From Rhodamnia argentea (lineage: Eukaryota; Streptophyta; Magnoliopsida; Myrtales; Myrtaceae), in contig NC_063159.1 of the NCBI RefSeq assembly GCF_020921035.1, positions 20,777,782-20,841,781 on the forward strand: a stretch of DNA of 64,000 nt, written 5' to 3'. The translations under genes were made by a program, and so were the position numbers. Positions 1 to 11,214 of the stretch are shown here, one piece after another (position 1 is the first letter of the stretch; each line of letters opens with the position of its first letter). The notes below the pieces were generated by a model that worked only from the letters and a program-made list of their open reading frames with translations, had not been told where the DNA came from and made no database searches.

Positions 1-39
1 GGTCTGAATATCGGTAACTCTATTCACGGGGATAGTCGG

Positions 40-1433
40 TGTTGACGCCTAAATTTTGACTAATCTATTTTTTGCATAAAAATTAGAACTAATTTTAGTT
101 CTAAATAAAAATCATCTCACATATTTATTTTTAGCGTACATTGCATTGGCATATAATTGGGCAAGCAGAACACTTAATTTAGCATGCGTCTAGACTAGGC
201 ACGGGATGAAAAATACACCGAGAAGATTTGAAACTTCAGGGACTGTATTGCAAATACTTAAAATTTCAGGGACTGCATTGCAAATACTTGGAACTTCGGG
301 GACTGTATTGCAAATACCAAAAGAAGATGAAGAAGGGAAGATGAAGAAGGGAAGATGATGAAGGGAAGGTGATGAAGGGAAGATGAAAATGGAAGGTGAA
401 GAAATGAAGATGAAGAAGGGAAGATGAAAATGGAAGGTGAAGAAATGAAGATGAAGAATGAAGGGTGGAGAAATTTGGCTATAAAAGAGGGAGAGTTCTT
501 GAGAATTGAGGAGGAGAATTTTGGGTGAAAGAGAATGTAGAGAGCTTTTGAGAAGAGTTTGAGGGGGGGAGTGGAAGAGAATTGAGAGAGTTTTGAGAGA
601 GTTTTTTGAGTGGAATTTTTAGGGAGGAAAAAGAGAGTTCTTGAGAAAAATAAGAAGAGAAAATTTGAGAGTGAAGAAAAGAGTTTTAGTCGAGCATCAT
701 CTTCGACGAGTCTCGACACATATTTCGCCTCTCGCCACCCAACAACGCCATTGCTTGCCATTTTCGACGACAGCCGCGTTCTTCCAACTCCAAGATCTTG
801 AAGGGAACTATAACGTGTATGTGAGTAAGATTTTGTGTAATAGAAGGTAATCCTTTCCATCTCGATCTACAAAAATGTAATCGTTTGGTTTGAACATTTG
901 TTTGTTTATTTTAGACATGCCACGTGTTTCAAATTTTAGCATTATTACATGTTAATTTATTTTTATAAATACTCGTGACTGGCTACGTTTTCTTTCTTTC
1001 TAAATCACCCATGGTGTATATCGTACAAAGTTCAATGTTTTACATCCCCATAAAAAAGAAGAAAAAAACCAAAAAAATTGCATCTTTGAATTTCAAGTAA
1101 AATCCATCAAAATTGCCAAATCAAATATTTTTCATGAAAATGGTACCGAAAGGGCGTTAGAGAAATCGAGCGTAACCAAATCCCCGAATTCAAAATCTCT
1201 GGTTCGCGGAAATAAGATAGTTTTCTCCCGCTATTTTATTTAGGTTTCTAATCAACCTACCGAAAATGATTAGTGGCGACTCCAAATTCAAAACACGTTG
1301 CACGTTAATTATTTGAACCTTAAGTTGCGATTTGGTATGGACTTGGGAGAGTCCGAGTTAGGTTAGTTAATTAATTAACCCGATAATCCATTAGCCCGAA
1401 AATTAACTTGTCTATTTTTTTTAGGTCGCGACA
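40..1433 (+). repeat. 5' LTR
   Basis: TG...CA long terminal repeat of 1,394 bp. A TATA box (ctataaaag) lies at 479-487. Upstream, at about 320-470, is a purine-rich minisatellite of GAAGATGAA-type units. It aligns end to end with 9540-10973. The downstream half holds a G-rich tract at 565-572 and a pyrimidine-rich end. Confidence 0.95.
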
Positions 1434-1436
1434 GCT

Positions 1437-1454
1437 TGGCGACTCCATTGGGGA
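1437..1454 (+). other. tRNA primer binding site of the LTR element
   Basis: The sequence tggcgactccattgggga starts 3 bases after the LTR end (gcgaca at 1428-1433). It begins with TGG, complementary to a tRNA CCA tail. Similar sites are known in Tat/Ogre elements and are usually assigned to tRNA-Arg. The exact tRNA was not checked here. Confidence 0.8.
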
Positions 1455-2759
1455 ACCAAAGAGGACTTAGGCCAGATAATTTCATGAAAAAGAAATCACT
1501 TGATTTGGTAAACTTTGGTTGAATTCTCATTCTTAGGTGTTGAATGTTTTTGCAGATTGGGAGTTATAAGGGGAGGAGTGATCGGCTAACCCTTTGTTTT
1601 GCAGGCTTGGTGAATTGGAATTGTGATTTAACTTTTGAATCATTGAAGCGGTGTTTGCCTTTAATTGTTGTGCATGATTTATTGTATTTGCACTACACTG
1701 CACACAACCCGTGACCGGACACGGGTCACACTAATAGTTTTAAGATGGTATTTAGATGGTCCTTTAACCTTCGCGGTAAGGCTTCGCTAAAGGTTATCCC
1801 ATCCGGATCCCGAAAATTTTTTCAAAAAATGGCTCAAGGGTCGTTCTTATGCACGTGAGGCTACGATGCATGAGAATTGCCCTTGTCGACCGAACCAAGC
1901 CGAAGTGATTGAACCCGACTAGTCATGACTATTGTACGCGAGGCTGCGACTAGTCATGATGATTGCGCGCGAGGCTGCGGCATGTCGTTTCGTTCATCAT
2001 TTCACTTTGCAAAAGCCTTTTGGATAGATAGAATAAGATTTAAACTCACAATTCATGCGCATGTCTTTGTGATTGACATTTTCTTCCTATGAACGGTAAT
2101 TTCTTGTCTCTTTTACCCTATTATCTCATTTTTATTTTGAGCCGGTCCATGGTTTAGGAGTATCGTTGTCTTATTTCCAATTTCGCACTTTGCTTCCGTA
2201 GCTTTTACAATTTCATCAGTTGTCCTCAATTCTGATTTGGCTTATTCCTGTTGTGCGATTTTTACTAAATTCTACGATCGAGCTTTGAGTAAGTGCCAAA
2301 CACGAAAGTTGTAGACCTATGTTTCAACTAATATCTTGCAAAATTTCAGAATTAAATTCATAATTTAAGATGGCCCTTCGTTTTTTCAACAACATGCGGT
2401 TATAACAGTTTTCTGAACATGATTTTTTTGGAAAGACACATTAAACTGATTTGATCCGCTCATTTCTAGTCCGATTGGCCAACATAAAAGTTGTCCATCA
2501 CCTTCTCACCTACAAGCTCATAAAATTTGGACACGTTTTGATCAACGTACGAATTAATACGAATTTTTTCGTAAAAGCGGACAAACTGAAAATTACATGT
2601 TTCAATCCTTTGCTCATAATCACTTTGTTCGTTTGAGTCTAGAGGGATGTCATGGGCCGGCTTGCTATTCTTGCTCCCTGTACTCATTTTGGGTTTGTTA
2701 CTGCGTACGGGTAATTTATCACGGATCCTCCACATATTACTCGATCGGTCGCGAAGAGG
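1455..2759 (+). other. Untranslated leader of the LTR element
   Basis: About 1.3 kb with no open frame of note. At roughly 1845-1985 it holds three degenerate copies of a ~40-bp unit built on a (c/g)gcgaggctgcga core, next to copies of gactagtcatga. No gene is seen. A long leader before gag is normal for this lineage. Confidence 0.6.
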
Positions 2760-3743
2760 ATGGCCGACATTAACGCCGCCGTTAGTGCAGCCCTAGACGA
2801 GAAACTTGGCTCCTTGAGTGAGCGCTTTGAAGGGATGATGTCCTGAAAGATGGAAGAAATGATGGCCGCCTTCACCGCCAAACTTCAATCATCCGCCGCC
2901 AGCCCGCCGCTTCCTGCTTTAGTTCCTCCTACGGACAACTTCGGTAAAGCCCGGGAAGCTGCTCCCTATCCAACAATGCCACTAGATGATGTGATCATCA
3001 CGGGCGTGAGCTCGAGCACGCCGCCCGTAGTCCCAATCCCTCAAGCCAGCCCCGTGGCCCCCGGATTGAATGGTGATGCGGCCAAGCTGTTGGCCCAAAT
3101 GGAACAGAGGATCCGAGAGGTTGAGGGAACTCACAACATACCCCAGATTGACCCGTCTGTCTTTTCAAAGGTCACGGTGCCGGAGAAGTTCAAGATGCCC
3201 GACTTTGAGAAGTATGATGGAACTTCCAACCCAGTTCAACACGTCCGGATGTACCAGGCAAGAATGAATAAGCATGTGACCAATGGCCCTTTAATGGTTC
3301 AGACTTTCCAGGCAAGTTTAAAAGAAGCTGCCATGAGATGGTATACAGACTACGAGATCTACCGGATGGACGATTGGGAGAAGGCAACTAATGTTTTCAT
3401 CAAACATTTTAGCTTTAACTTGGACGTGCTCACCACTAGAGAAGACCTTGAGCAGCTTGAGATGAAGAAGAGAGAAACAATCAAGCAGTATGCCACCAGG
3501 TGGAGGAACGTGGCATCTCAGGTGAAACCAGTCCCTCACGAAAGGGAACTCATGAAATTGTTTGTTTCCACCCCGCCACCGGTTATGAGAACTCGAATTT
3601 TGGGATCCGCCGCTACGTCATTCAGCCATCTCATCGCAATGGCTGAAGAAATCGAGAACGGCATGAAGAAAGGTTGGTACAGTAATATCGCCACGACGAC
3701 TAAGAGGTTTGCGGTAAGGAAAGTGGAAGACGAGAAATGCTAA
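2760..3743 (+). pseudogene. Broken gag (retrotransposon capsid domain)
   Basis: The frame starts at ATG 2760 (MADINAAV), is cut by an in-frame TGA at 2844-2846, reopens at 2850 and ends at TAA 3741-3743. The 297-residue downstream part has a proline-rich N-terminus, then the capsid-like core. Core landmarks are KFKMPDFEKYDG (about residues 113-124), a RWYTDYE motif, and the alpha-helical segment with ETIKQYATRWRN. This is the Retrotrans_gag family, whose product packages the element RNA into particles. No CCHC zinc knuckle is visible before the stop, so the nucleocapsid end has been lost. The next codons are already RNase H, which shows that an internal deletion removed the protease and reverse transcriptase. 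Confidence 0.85.
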
Positions 3744-5055
3744 ATTGCTGTCCTACATGAGTATCTGGATGAACCGGTGGAGGAATTTGAGGATATCTCA
3801 TTTGAGTATCTGTCCGGGACTCATAATCGATTCACTGATGCATTGGCTACATTGTCTTTAATGTTACAAGTCGCCAATGGACTTGAGGTTGACCCATCGA
3901 AGATCGAGGTATTAAAAAAGACGGCATATTGTATGACCGTAATCGATGAACCCGATGGTAAGCCGTGGTACCATGACATCAAGACTTATATTCAGAAGCG
4001 GGAGTTCCTCAAAAAGTACCGTATCTGACCAAAAGTACATAAGGAAGATGGCCTCGAAGTTCTTATTGAACGGAGAGAATTTGTACAAGCGGTCATTCGA
4101 TTACGTCCCGCTAAGATGCATTGATTCAACCGAAGCGGTTCGTCTGATGATGGAAGTGCATGAAGGGATCCGTGGTCCACACATGAATGGCCACTTATTA
4201 GCTAAGAAGATTATGAGATTGGGTTATTATTGGCTCACGCTCGAAAGAGATTGTATTCAACATGTCCGAAGCTGTTACAAATGTCAGATTCATGGTGACA
4301 AGATTAATGTCCCTCCGAACGAGTTGCATCAGTTATCCGAACCATGGCCATTTTCTATGTGGGGCATTGATGTTATCGGCCCTATCAATCCCAAAGCATC
4401 CAATAGGCATCGATTCATCTTGGTAGCAATTGACTATTTCTCTAAATGGATCAAAGCCGCATCCTATTTAGCGGTCACGGCACGAAATATCATGAAATTT
4501 ATCCGCCGGGATATCATTGCTCGATACGGTTCACCTGAAGCCATAATCACCGACAATGGCTCAAACTTGAACAACAAGCTAATGGACGAATTGTTCAAGG
4601 AATTCAAGATCAAGCATCCGAACTCTTCCCCATATCGTCCTCGGATGAATGGAGCAGTAGAAGCCGCCAATAAGAACATTAAGAAAATCTTAGCAAAGAC
4701 GGCTGAAAATTATCGCGATTGGCATGAGAGGTTGCCGTTTGCACTTATGGCGTATCGGACCTCGATCCGGACATCTACGGGGGCAACCCCGTATTCTCTA
4801 GTATATGGAATGGAGGCTGTTCTACCAATTGAAATGGAAATTCCTTCCTTACGTATCTTGTCTCAAGCTAAGTTGATTGAAGCCGAATGGATCCAGCAGA
4901 GGACGGCCTAATTGAATCTGATCGACGAAAAGAGACTTAAGGTTATATGTCATGGCCGGTGTTATCGGCAGAGGGTTGCTAATTCATTCAGCAAAAAAGT
5001 TCGGCCTCGATATTTTCAGATCAATGACTTGGTCTTGAGAAAATTATTGCCAATA
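3744..5055 (+). pseudogene. RNase H C-terminus plus integrase, frameshifted
   Basis: Directly after the gag stop, and in the same frame, comes the end of RNase H (FEYLSGTHNRFTDALATL), read until a TGA at 4026-4028. A frameshift near 4010-4030 moves to the integrase frame. It contains an HHCC-type zinc finger ending CYKCQ, then the catalytic core with the three acidic residues in GIDVIGP, ITDNGS and NGAVEAANKN. A stop at 4909-4911 replaces a coding codon, because the same frame continues with the integrase C-terminal region (LIDEKRL, VRPRYFQINDLVLRKLLP) to about 5055. Integrase inserts the cDNA into the genome. With a frameshift and an internal stop this copy could not make it. Confidence 0.88.
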
Positions 5056-5480
5056 GTCCCATTAAGCCTTCATCGGAGAAATTAAGTTCGTGGTCGAACG
5101 GAAGTTGGTGATTGTCCATGGAGGAAGATTACCGGATTTTCAATTAAACGGCCATTCCTTACATCGAGCCGGCTCATGATGAAGAAGATTGCTACCACAC
5201 TTTTGAGATAGTACACACCATTCATGCATCACTGGAAAGTCCTTTGCCAATTCCCGAAATGTCAACCACTTCTCTTATAATGGCTAAGATAATTGTGGGC
5301 AACGGCGGAAGCTCAAGCTCAAGGAGTCAGATCGCTCACGGTGAAAACAAAGTGGGAAATCCGTCGCTAGTGTTAGCAAGTAACACTACCCAATTCGAGT
5401 ATCAATCAGAAGATTACTTTGATGATGAGCTCACCACCTTGATCAACCGGTTCGGAGCTGAAGGACCTCCCGAGTTGTGA
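5056..5480 (+). pseudogene. Misplaced protease C-terminus and protease-RT linker
   Basis: After the integrase end the sequence resembles the stretch that in Tat/Ogre polyproteins lies between the aspartic protease and reverse transcriptase. The landmarks are KFVVERKLVIVHG, then in another frame EEDYRIF, TAIPYIEP, YHTFEIV, and a linker with PIPEMSTTSLIMAKIIVGNG. It is interrupted by stops and frame changes. The usual order is gag-protease-RT-RNase H-integrase, so finding this piece downstream of integrase means the interior was rearranged. The identification is by recall of family sequences and is moderately sure. The conserved G-rich motif that normally follows the linker is missing. Confidence 0.55.
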
Positions 5481-8400
5481 TCCGAAGCAAGTGATTATGG
5501 ATCCTTGAACAACGATCGTTGGTGTATGATCCAAGACAAAATCAGTCGATCATTGGAATGGCCAGCAAGAGAGGTGGAACCAATCTCGCATGAATATTTC
5601 TTTAATTCCATGTATAGTTCTCCTGCGTGGGATATTTTTTTACTTTCTAGCTGTCTAGAATTTGCCTAGAGTTAAAGGGCGAATTTTCTCCTCCCTTATC
5701 AAATGCGTGAGTTCCTTGTTAAGCTAGGCACGTAGCAAATCAATTTGTGGACGACGCCCCTGAACGCCCGTAAAGAGAGATTCCGAATAGCCTTACTTGG
5801 AAGAATACGAGTAAAAGGCCAAGCGGACTCAAAGATGGGTAACTCCGTATCGTCCCAATTGGCTCTCGGTCATTTCAAACTCTAAATTATGCTTATTTTA
5901 TTCTCGACAGGGGATTGCCAACTGTTTTGAGAACAATATAGCAAAAAGCGAACCAACCGTGGACGCCAACATCACCACAGGCTGGTGGTTGGGGGAATGA
6001 TGGTGGTTCGAGGCGTCCCAGGTTCGATTCCGGGATTTGACATCAATGTACAAAGATTAATAAAAATATTTTTTGCTTAGCGATTCAATGCCAATTGAAG
6101 CTCAGCCCAGATGGTTACAAAACCGGAGAAATAACATCCCGGACATACAATCCGATCAAGATGAGTTGATCCTTTCAATTCAAAGTTCACAAGAAATTCG
6201 TACAAGGGTAAAGCGGTATCGTTTCAACTCGTTTAGGACATGAGAACGTACATTGATGCTTTCCCTGTTGATTTTTACGGGGGTCACTGCCTTTCCGGAT
6301 AGGGAAGTATCCATTCTCCCCGAAAAATTAATGAAATAAGAAATTCCTGGAGCCTTTGACAATCTCATGTCTCGAACCGGATAATGAAGTTTTGCAACTC
6401 ATTTGCATGAGCAGGGGCAACTCCCAATCCACGCCCCTAAGAAGTTTCTTATGTGCTTGCGAATTCTGTCCACCAAGATAAAAAGTTGCTGCATTTTATA
6501 TGCTCAAAAACACTCATACATTGCATAGTTTGTGCATGATTGTTCCTCATGTTTAATTTACCAACTTTGAATAAGGAACATGAACTACATAAGATACATC
6601 GAATGTATGGAATGGGGCAGGTCGGGATGATGAAAGGCAATCTTTTCCCAAACACGTCCCATTTTTTCAAGAGAGTTGAACGGTGGCTAAGTTCCGCAAG
6701 GTAAAAGGTTTTCTCGCAAAAGGTACGATAGCCGAAATGACAGAAGCATTCAGTTCTCTATCCCAAACACTACGGGTGATCTATTGATTACCCCTTTTGA
6801 GCGGTGGTTTCATTTTTTTACCCCTGTCAAGAACTACCCCACATCGGGGTCCGGACGAGTTAATTGCAGCAGCAAACGAGGTAAATGGTTAGAAATTTTC
6901 TTGCTCGGACTAACATTAATCTTCGGGTGTTTCTTTGCATTTATACTCGAATTTTAATTCAAGTGCCTTAGGATGATGAAGAGCATTCACTTCTCTATCC
7001 TATACACTTCATTCTTTGCATAGCCCACTTGAGCCTGCAAATTCATTTCTTAAACCCCTGTTGGTGATCATTTGCTCATTCCAAAGACGAAGATAGCATT
7101 TTCCCAAGGATTAGAATTGGAGATGGTCGGGTCAACAGAGAATTCCCGAATGGACTCATTTCTTGTATGCTAGATTTTTTATGTTTACATAATTTTTCTT
7201 TGTAAATGTTTATATTTGTTGTAATTCCTGGTTCAAAATCATGGGATTGTAAAAAAAAATGGAGAGGCAAACTCAACTTAAAGGAGAAGGGCCCGCTCTC
7301 GAAAAAAAAAAAAGCAAAATAAAGAGATGTCGAAGAGCTCTAAAAAAAAGGAAAAGAAATCTCTTCTCGAAAAAAAAAAAAAAAAGAAAAATGAGAGTCG
7401 GGAGTAAGAAAAGCAAAGGCTGATCTCATATGAAAATTTCAAGCATAGGAAAAGCAAAGTGCCTACCAAAAGTAAAGCCAATGCACATTCATTTGTAAAG
7501 TACTTCTGAATTTTGAATGTACATTTTTGCATGTTAAGTTGGAAATTCCATGTACATGTTTGCATTGTGTCTCTTGCAAATCCTTGACAGACATTTGTTG
7601 TAAAGAAGACTCCCCAAGAAATTAGTGCAATTTTCAGTAGAAAACTACCATCCCTTATTCAATGATGGTATTCTTTCTGAAGACATTTCAGGAAGACCAA
7701 GATCGGTGACTAGTCGGCGATGATCACCAACGTCAAGCCCCTTCTCATTTAATTTCTGAGCCAAAACGAGCCTTTTCGTTCCTCAGTCCCCAATCCTAGC
7801 CTACGTTATAACCCTCCAAAATCTCTTCCGATTAGGACACTTGAGTTAACGTAGAGTTAAATGATTTTAAGCATCACTCGAAGAAGTTCGAGCAAGATTA
7901 TTTCTCTCTCATTTTTGCAGGATTCTTGACTTGTAAATCCGGAGCGGATGATGAAGAAATTCATTTCAGCAGCCTTGACTCAATTAGAGTCCCCTTTGTA
8001 AACCTTTGACCTAGCCCTCATTACGATCCTAATCAAAACCTCCAGATCGGCTCGGTCGTATCAATTGCGAGATTACTTGGATCCTTATCGAATGCGATGA
8101 TGTAAAGATTGAGTGATTTCTCTTGAATCCTGCAGACAGGATAAATAGCTTTTCTCGAGAGTGAGAGAAAGCCCTTTCGGACTGAAGTCCTCCCATTCAG
8201 CTCACGCTCGAGGTATTCGTAATGTGAGAACCTCCCTGGACAAAATTGGTAATGCAAGCTTGACAGAATGGTTATGCATGAACCATAGTATGAGTGATTG
8301 CATTATACTCATTGTTGAATATGTTTGTGTGTGTTACCTCTGACATTCTATGATAGGTAATACATTCCCGATGTTCGAGTTCCCTCCCAAGGCCTCGAAA

Positions 8401-8559
8401 TTCATCCAAGGATTATTGAATGAGCAAGTTTTGCTGGCAAATGCCTACCAGGTACGATACGAGCAATCTGTTTCGTTCCTTGATTAATCGTTTGGAGAAC
8501 CCGGGTAAGTTAAGTTTTCGAACCCCTTTTCAAATTAACAACTCTTCTGATGATAGTTG
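5481..8559 (+). other. Non-coding 3' region of the LTR element
   Basis: About 3 kb without a credible coding region. It holds A-rich runs at 7247-7258 and 7300-7395, and a tRNA-like promoter block near 5975-6080 described separately. Short open frames here have no recognisable content. Tat-type elements often carry a long non-coding segment between integrase and the 3' LTR. Confidence 0.6.
5975..6080 (+). repeat. Possible SINE fragment inside the LTR element
   Basis: ggttcgattcc at 6021-6031 fits the pol III B-box consensus (GWTCRANNC). About 40 bases upstream, ggctggtggttgg at 5980-5992 could be a degenerate A box. An AT-rich tail (attaataaaaata) follows from 6056. Plant SINEs have this tRNA-derived layout. 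No flanking duplication was found, so it may be chance or an ancestral part of the retroelement. Confidence 0.25.
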
Positions 8560-8574
8560 TTATGATTCAATTCG

Positions 8575-8722
8575 AGCAATATGCCCCTTTTGTACTTGTC
8601 GATTCCATTCGATGGTGCTCCTATCAAATATTGTTCAATTCAGGCAATATGCCCCTTTTGTACTTATCGATTTCATTCGGTGGTACTCCTCTCAAATATT
8701 GTTCAAATCGGGCAATATGCCT
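8575..8722 (+). repeat. ~65-bp tandem repeat, about 2.4 copies
   Basis: The unit begins caatatgccccttttgtact and contains tcgattccattcg and caaatattgttcaa. Copies start near 8577, 8645 and 8715. Later copies carry scattered substitutions. It is part of the repeat-rich 3' end of the LTR element. Confidence 0.8.
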
Positions 8723-8734
8723 CTCCTGTCGTCA

Positions 8735-9170
8735 GTCGTGTAGACATATGCACCGGCGATCTTGACATCTTATCATAACGACGTAGCTCTTATGGTTTCA
8801 ATCTCAGATCGTGAAGACATATGCACCGGCGATCTTGACATCTTGTCAAATCATAACGACGTAGCTCTTATGATTTCGGTCTCGAATCACGAAGACGTAT
8901 GCACCGGTGATCTTGACCTTTAGTCGGCTCATAATGACATAGCTCTTATGATTTTCGGCTCCTTTATCAAATCATGAAGACATAAGCACCCATGGTTTTG
9001 ATCCAAACCAAATCATAATGGCGTAGCTCTTATGATTTTGATTCCTCTTTGTCGAATCGTGAAGACATATGCACTGGCGATTTCAACATTTAATCAACTC
9101 ACAACGACGTAGCTCTTGTGAACTTGATTTCACTTCTTTCGACTCACAACGACGTAACTCTTGTGATCTC
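8735..9170 (+). repeat. ~80-bp tandem repeat, five to six degenerate copies
   Basis: Each unit contains gaagacatatgcaccggcga, then tcttgac, then cataacgacgtagctcttat. Copies start near 8738, 8813, 8892, 8976 and 9059, with a partial copy near 9145. Divergence grows toward the 3' side. Tandem repeats in this position are a known property of Tat/Ogre elements. Confidence 0.85.
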
Positions 9171-9525
9171 AAACGACACACATATCTTGCGTTGTCTTGC
9201 ATTAGGGAGAAGTCTCTGATAACAGATAGGCCAAATACCTTAAAATCCTTGCATCCGCAAAAAGAAGCTTGGAAATTAAGAGAACCATTAGCTTACGAGA
9301 AATTTGGTAAAACAGGTATTCTTGTATGCGATCCATGTGCGAGTTTCTCTAACATGAAAAAAGGGAAATTATGACATATGTTATTTACAGTCTTGCATAT
9401 CATGCATCACTTCATTACATAAAAAATGGGATTAAAACTCCCACCAAAAAGTTCATCCATAATTTGCACTGTCAAAATTTAGGGTTCAATTTTGTCTTTG
9501 AGCGGAACCTCTACGAGCCTCCACT

Positions 9526-9538
9526 CAAAGAGGGGCAG
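9526..9538 (+). other. Polypurine tract of the LTR element
   Basis: caaagaggggcag lies one base before the 3' LTR, which begins TGTTGACG at 9540. This is the expected plus-strand priming site. Confidence 0.8.
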
Positions 9539-9539
9539 C

Positions 9540-10973
9540 TGTTGACGCCTAAATTTTGACTAATCTATTTTTTGCATAAAAATTAGAACTAATTTTAGTT
9601 CTAAATAAAAATCATCTCACATATTTATTTTTAGCGTACATTGCATTGGCATATAATTGGGCAAGCAGAACACTTAATTTAGCATGCGTCTAGACTAGGC
9701 ACGGGATGAAAAATACACCGAGAAGATTTGAAACTTTAGGGACTGTATTGCAAATACTTAAAATTTCGGGGATCGCATTGCAAATACTTGGAACTTCGGG
9801 GACTGTATTGCAAATACCAAAAGAAGATGAAGAAGGGAAGATGAAGAAGGGAAGATGATGAAGGGAAGGTGATGAAGGGAAGATGAAAATGGAAGGTGAA
9901 GAAATGAAGATGAAGAAGGGAAGATGAAAATGGAAGGTGAAGAAATGAAGATGAAGAAGGGAAGATGAAAATGGAAGGTGAAGAAATGAAGATGAAGAAT
10001 GAAGGGTGGAGAAATTTGGCTATAAAAGAGGGAGAGTTCTTGAGAATTGAGGAGGAGAATTTTGGGTGAAAGAGAATGTAGAGAGCTTTTGAGAAGAGTT
10101 TGAGGGGGGGGAGTGGAAGAGAATTGAGAGAGTTTTGAGAGAGTTTTTTGAGTGAAATTTTTAGGGAGGAAAAAGAGAGTTCTTGAGAAAAATCAGAAGA
10201 GAAAATTCGAGAGTGAAGAAAAGAGTTTTAGTCGAGCATCATCTTCGACGAGTCCCGACACATTTCGCCTCTCGCCACCCAACAACGCCATTGCTTGCCA
10301 TTTTCGACGACAGCCGCGTTCTTCCAACTCCGAGATCTTGAAGGGAACTATAACGTGTATGTGAGTAAGATTTTGTGTAATAGAAGGTAATCCTTTCCAT
10401 CTCGATCTACAAAAATGTAATCGTTTGGTTTGAACATTTGTTTGTTTATTTTAGACATGCCACGTGTTTCAAATTTTAGCATTATTACATGTTAATTTAT
10501 TTTTATAAATACTCGTGATTGGCTACGTTTTCTTTCTTTCTAAATCACCCATGGTGTATATCGTACAAAGTTCAATGTTTTACATCCCCATAAAAAAGAA
10601 GAAAAAAACCAAAAAAATTGCATCTTTGAATTTCAAGTAAAATCCATCAAAATTGCCAAATCAAATATTTTTCATGAAAATGGTACCGAAAGGGCGTTAG
10701 AGAAATCTGACGTAACCAAATCCCCGAATTCAAAATCTCCGGTTCGCGGAAATAAGATAGTTTTCTCCCGCTATTTTATTTAGGTTTCTAATCAACCTAC
10801 CGAAAATGATTAGTGGCGACTCCAAATTCAAAACACGTTGCACGTTAATTATTTGAACCTTAAGTTGCGATTTGGTATGGACTTGGGAGAGTCCGAGTTA
10901 GGTTAGTTAATTAATTAACCTGATAATCCATTAGCCCGAAAATTAACTTGTCTATTTTTTTTAGGTCGCGACA
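9540..10973 (+). repeat. 3' LTR
   Basis: 1,434 bp, 40 bp longer than the 5' LTR. The difference is mainly one extra copy of a ~41-bp GAAGATGAAAATGGAAGG unit around 9920-9965, plus an extra G in the G-run near 10105 and a 2-bp loss near 10263. TATA box tataaaag is at 10020-10027. Ends are TG and CA, and flank gtcag follows. Confidence 0.95.
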
Positions 10974-11214
10974 GTCAGCCACAAATAATCCACTATAATC
11001 GGAGAATCAGAATTATAATCGCTCACACGTTTGAGCATTTTCCACATCTAAATTACACCAAAACCCAAAGTACTTACGAATAAAACAACTCAATTAGATA
11101 TAAAACTCACAACACAAAACCTGCCTATGTCCGAAGCACTACGAACGGCCGATCAAAGAATTTTTTTGTTAAAGTTGTACGAAAAAAATCTCCACACGCC
11201 GATTAGCCCCGAGA

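Larger units (their letters stand above)
40..10973 (+). mobile_element. Complete Ty3/gypsy LTR retrotransposon, Tat/Ogre-like, non-autonomous
   Basis: The element starts TGTTGACG and ends GCGACA. It is flanked by gtcgg (35-39) and gtcag (10974-10978), a 5-bp target duplication with one mismatch. Order: 5' LTR, primer site, long leader, gag, RNase H end plus integrase, protease end plus linker, 4 kb non-coding 3' region with tandem repeats, purine tract, 3' LTR. The reverse transcriptase core and most of the protease are missing, and the reading frames carry stops and a frameshift. The long 3' region with tandem repeats and the primer-site type are what is known of the Tat/Ogre lineage, so that assignment is an inference. 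By eye the LTRs differ at about 14 substitutions plus a few indels over ~1,390 aligned bases, so insertion is recent. Confidence 0.93.

Noticed and set aside
258..860. Long antisense open frame (200 codons) in the 5' LTR
   Set aside because: It is low-complexity F/S/P-rich text from the purine-rich minisatellite read backwards. The matching region of the 3' LTR does not keep it open.
8575..9170. Regularly spaced repeats that could look like a CRISPR array
   Set aside because: The repeats are head-to-tail without unique spacers, degenerate, and inside a plant retrotransposon.
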